From positions 1,270,595 to 1,334,594 of the forward strand of contig NZ_VDRC01000001.1 in NCBI RefSeq assembly GCF_007667425.1: a stretch of 64,000 nucleotides of DNA, read 5' to 3'. The notes beneath the pieces are model-generated. The model ran no database searches and was not told the origin of the DNA. It was given only the letters and a program-made list of their open reading frames with translations. Of the stretch, positions 62,258-64,000 are shown one piece after another (positions within the stretch are counted from its first letter, which is position 1; each line of letters starts with the position of its first letter). Made by a program: the position numbers and the translations under genes. This DNA comes from Microbacterium sp. 1.5R. GTDB taxonomy: Bacteria; Actinomycetota; Actinomycetes; Actinomycetales; Microbacteriaceae.

Positions 62258-63286
62258 CTATCTTCGCGCGTATCTTCGGGCGATGGTCGACAGCGCGACC
62301 GCCAGCACGAGGATGCCGCCCTTGAAGATGTACTGCCAGAACGTGGGCGTGCCCATGAGGGCGAGACCGTTGAACCCGACGCTCACCACGAGCACGCCGA
62401 TCAGCGTGCCGAGGATGTGGAACTCCCCGTCGCGCAGCGTCGCCGAGCCGAGGAACACGGCGGCGAACGAGTCCATCAGGTACCCGTCGGCGGCACTGAC
62501 CGTGCCGCTGCCGAGGATGGACGCGAGCAGCACGCCGGTCAGCGCGGCGCAGACACCGGCGATCACGAAGGCGGTGATCTTCGCCCGGTCGACGCGGATG
62601 CCGGCGAGGCGGGCGGCCTTCGGATTGGCGCCCACCGCCTGGATCCGCTGTCCCGTCGCCGTTCGGTTCAGGACCACCCACAGCACGGCCACGACGAGGA
62701 GCATGAACCAGATCGGGTTCTGGATGCCGAGGAAGCGCGTCAGCGTGATCAGGGTGAAGTCCCGCGGCAGCTGGGTGATGGGCGACCCTGCGGTGTAGCC
62801 GAACGCCAGGCCGGTGAGGATCGTGCCCACGCCGAGGGTCGCGACCACCGCGTTCACCCTCGCTTTGGTCACGAGCAGCCCGTTCGCCGCGCCGATCCCC
62901 CCGCCGAGGAGCATCGTCACGACGACGGCGACGACGATCGGGAATCCCTGGTTGGCGATGAACCCCGTCACCAGCACGCCCGCGAGGCTGGCCGCGTATC
63001 CGACGCTGAGATCGAATTCGCCGACCACGAGCACCATCGTCAGGCCGCACGCGATGATCGCGGTGAGCGCCGACTGGTTCACGATGCTCAGCAGGTTGTT
63101 CGGGGTGAAGAACGCCCCGTTCGGCACGGCGAACGCGAAGAAGGCGAGCATGATCGCCATCGCGATCAGGGTGCCGTACTTCGACACGACGAGCAGCGTG
63201 GCGTTGCCGACGCGCCCCCGCGGCCGCAGGGCGTCCGCGCTCGACGCGGCGACCCGCGTGCTCGGCTTCGTGGGGGTCGACATCAT
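62258..63286 (-). CDS. ribose-type sugar ABC transporter permease
   Basis: A 342-residue RbsC-type (CUT2) permease with about 8-10 TM helices. Typical blocks are NNLLSIVNQSALTAIIACGLTMVLVVGEFDLSVG near residue 65 and GANPKAARLAGIRVDRAKITAFVIAG in the loop near 220. The ATG at 63286 overlaps the ATPase stop as ATGA. It imports a pentose or deoxyhexose, presumably the substrate of the downstream isomerase. Confidence 0.92.
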   Translation of the reverse strand: MMSTPTKPSTRVAASSADALRPRGRVGNATLLVVSKYGTLIAMAIMLAFFAFAVPNGAFFTPNNLLSIVNQSALTAIIACGLTMVLVVGEFDLSVGYAASLAGVLVTGFIANQGFPIVVAVVVTMLLGGGIGAANGLLVTKARVNAVVATLGVGTILTGLAFGYTAGSPITQLPRDFTLITLTRFLGIQNPIWFMLLVVAVLWVVLNRTATGQRIQAVGANPKAARLAGIRVDRAKITAFVIAGVCAALTGVLLASILGSGTVSAADGYLMDSFAAVFLGSATLRDGEFHILGTLIGVLVVSVGFNGLALMGTPTFWQYIFKGGILVLAVALSTIARRYARR

Positions 63287-64000
63287 TCCTCTTCCTTTCC
63301 GTCATGACGCTCGAAACTGAGCGCCAGGATGCGGTCTTCCGTGATCTCTCGCCCGCGGAGGGATCCGGTGAGGCGGCCCTCCGCCATCACGACCACCCGG
63401 TCGCACAGGGCCACGAGCTCCTCGTTGTCCGACGAGATCGCCAGCACCGCCGTGCCGGCGTCCGCGAGCTCGCGGATCACCCGGTGCACCTCGGCGCGCG
63501 CACCGACGTCGACGCCGCGGGACGGCTCGTCGAGGATGAGCAGCCGGGGCGGGTCGACGAGCCATCGGGCGATCGCGACCTTCTGCTGATTGCCGCCGGA
63601 GAGCGATCCGACGGGATCGCCCACATCGCGGGCCTTGACCGTCACGGCGTCGGCGAGCGCGCGCGCCCGACGTCTCCCCTCGCCGAGGCGCAGGAGGGGC
63701 AGCAGCCGCGATGCACGGAGCGAGCCGAACGACGCGGCGTTGACGTTGAAGTCGATTGAGCGGTCGAGGAAGAGGCCCTCGCTGCGGCGCTCCTCCGGCA
63801 CCAGACCGATCCCCGCACGGACGGCGTCGGCGGGCTCGCGGAACTCCACCGCGCGGCCGTCGAGCTCGATCGTGCCGGCGGTGCGCGGGCGCGCGCCGTA
63901 GACGACCTGGGCGAGTTCGGTGCGGCCGGCGCCGACGAGCCCGCCGATGCCGACGACCTCGCCGGCGTGCACGGTGAGCGACACCCCGTGCACGCGTCGT
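63283..64000 (-). CDS. ribose-type sugar ABC transporter ATP-binding protein, partial
   Basis: The C-terminal half of an RbsA/XylG-type double ATPase, cut by the window end (the N-terminal part lies beyond 64000). The second Walker A region is degenerate (GLVGAGRTE), as usual for this half. The signature is SLSGGNQQKVAIARWLV and Walker B LLILDEPSRGVDVGA. The frame is open to the last base. Its stop overlaps the permease start. A binding-protein gene is expected upstream, outside the window. Confidence 0.9.
   Translation of the reverse strand, partial: RRVHGVSLTVHAGEVVGIGGLVGAGRTELAQVVYGARPRTAGTIELDGRAVEFREPADAVRAGIGLVPEERRSEGLFLDRSIDFNVNAASFGSLRASRLLPLLRLGEGRRRARALADAVTVKARDVGDPVGSLSGGNQQKVAIARWLVDPPRLLILDEPSRGVDVGARAEVHRVIRELADAGTAVLAISSDNEELVALCDRVVVMAEGRLTGSLRGREITEDRILALSFERHDGKEEE

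Overview
The window looks like chromosomal DNA of a high-GC actinobacterium, most likely Microbacteriaceae and close to Microbacterium. The reasons are a GC content near 70 percent with almost all third codon positions G or C, very frequent GGATGCC/GGCATCC words inside genes, many start codons only 6-7 nt downstream of a TANNNT -10 box (leaderless mRNAs), an HspR-type HAIR operator in front of clpB, and actinobacterial-style proteins (PutA, ROK, NRDE, GntR-FCD and LacI families). I see no rRNA, tRNA, insertion sequence, prophage or CRISPR array. No gene-free stretch exceeds about 215 bases.

Layout from the left: 0-5 kb has housekeeping and small enzymes (pyrE with a ROK protein, divergent from xth; a HAD phosphatase; a DHFR-like protein; a VOC protein with its HxlR regulator). 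5-13 kb has an MFS exporter, a two-component system, a BenE-type transporter, an unknown membrane protein and an ABC-2 exporter pair. 13-18 kb has putA with a divergent LysR gene and a nitroreductase. 18.6-24.4 kb has a GntR-controlled operon (iminopeptidase-like hydrolase, amino-acid permease, acetamidase-like enzyme) and a second permease. 24.4-33.5 kb has clpB, coaBC, an NRDE protein, a GlxA-type AraC regulator, small membrane proteins and two GT4 glycosyltransferases.

The right half is a run of sugar-catabolic loci. 33.6-43.2 kb is a seven-gene operon (2-hydroxyacid dehydrogenase, MalEFG-like ABC importer, DhaK-DhaL kinase, SDR, DapA-family lyase) with a divergent idonate-dehydrogenase-like enzyme and a GntR-FCD repressor. 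Matching AACTGT repeats lie in both promoter regions. 44.4-57.6 kb is a complete high-mannose N-glycan utilisation locus: a secreted EndoH-type GH18 enzyme, an ABC oligosaccharide importer, and cytoplasmic GH92, GH38 and GH5 (GH5_18-like) mannosidases. A LacI regulator sits inside it, and four copies of one operator (CTNAAGCGNTNTAG) mark its transcription units. 57.7 kb to the end is a third locus: fucose-isomerase-like enzyme, FGGY kinase, LacI regulator and an Rbs-type ABC importer cut by the window edge.

Two patterns cross the whole window. Three 82-nt nested palindromes that align without gaps and covary in their arms lie between convergent genes at 13.1, 18.5 and 24.4 kb. At least eleven genes have a -10 box placed for leaderless transcription, which also fixes several start codons and supports a 53-residue membrane-protein gene at 29.8 kb.
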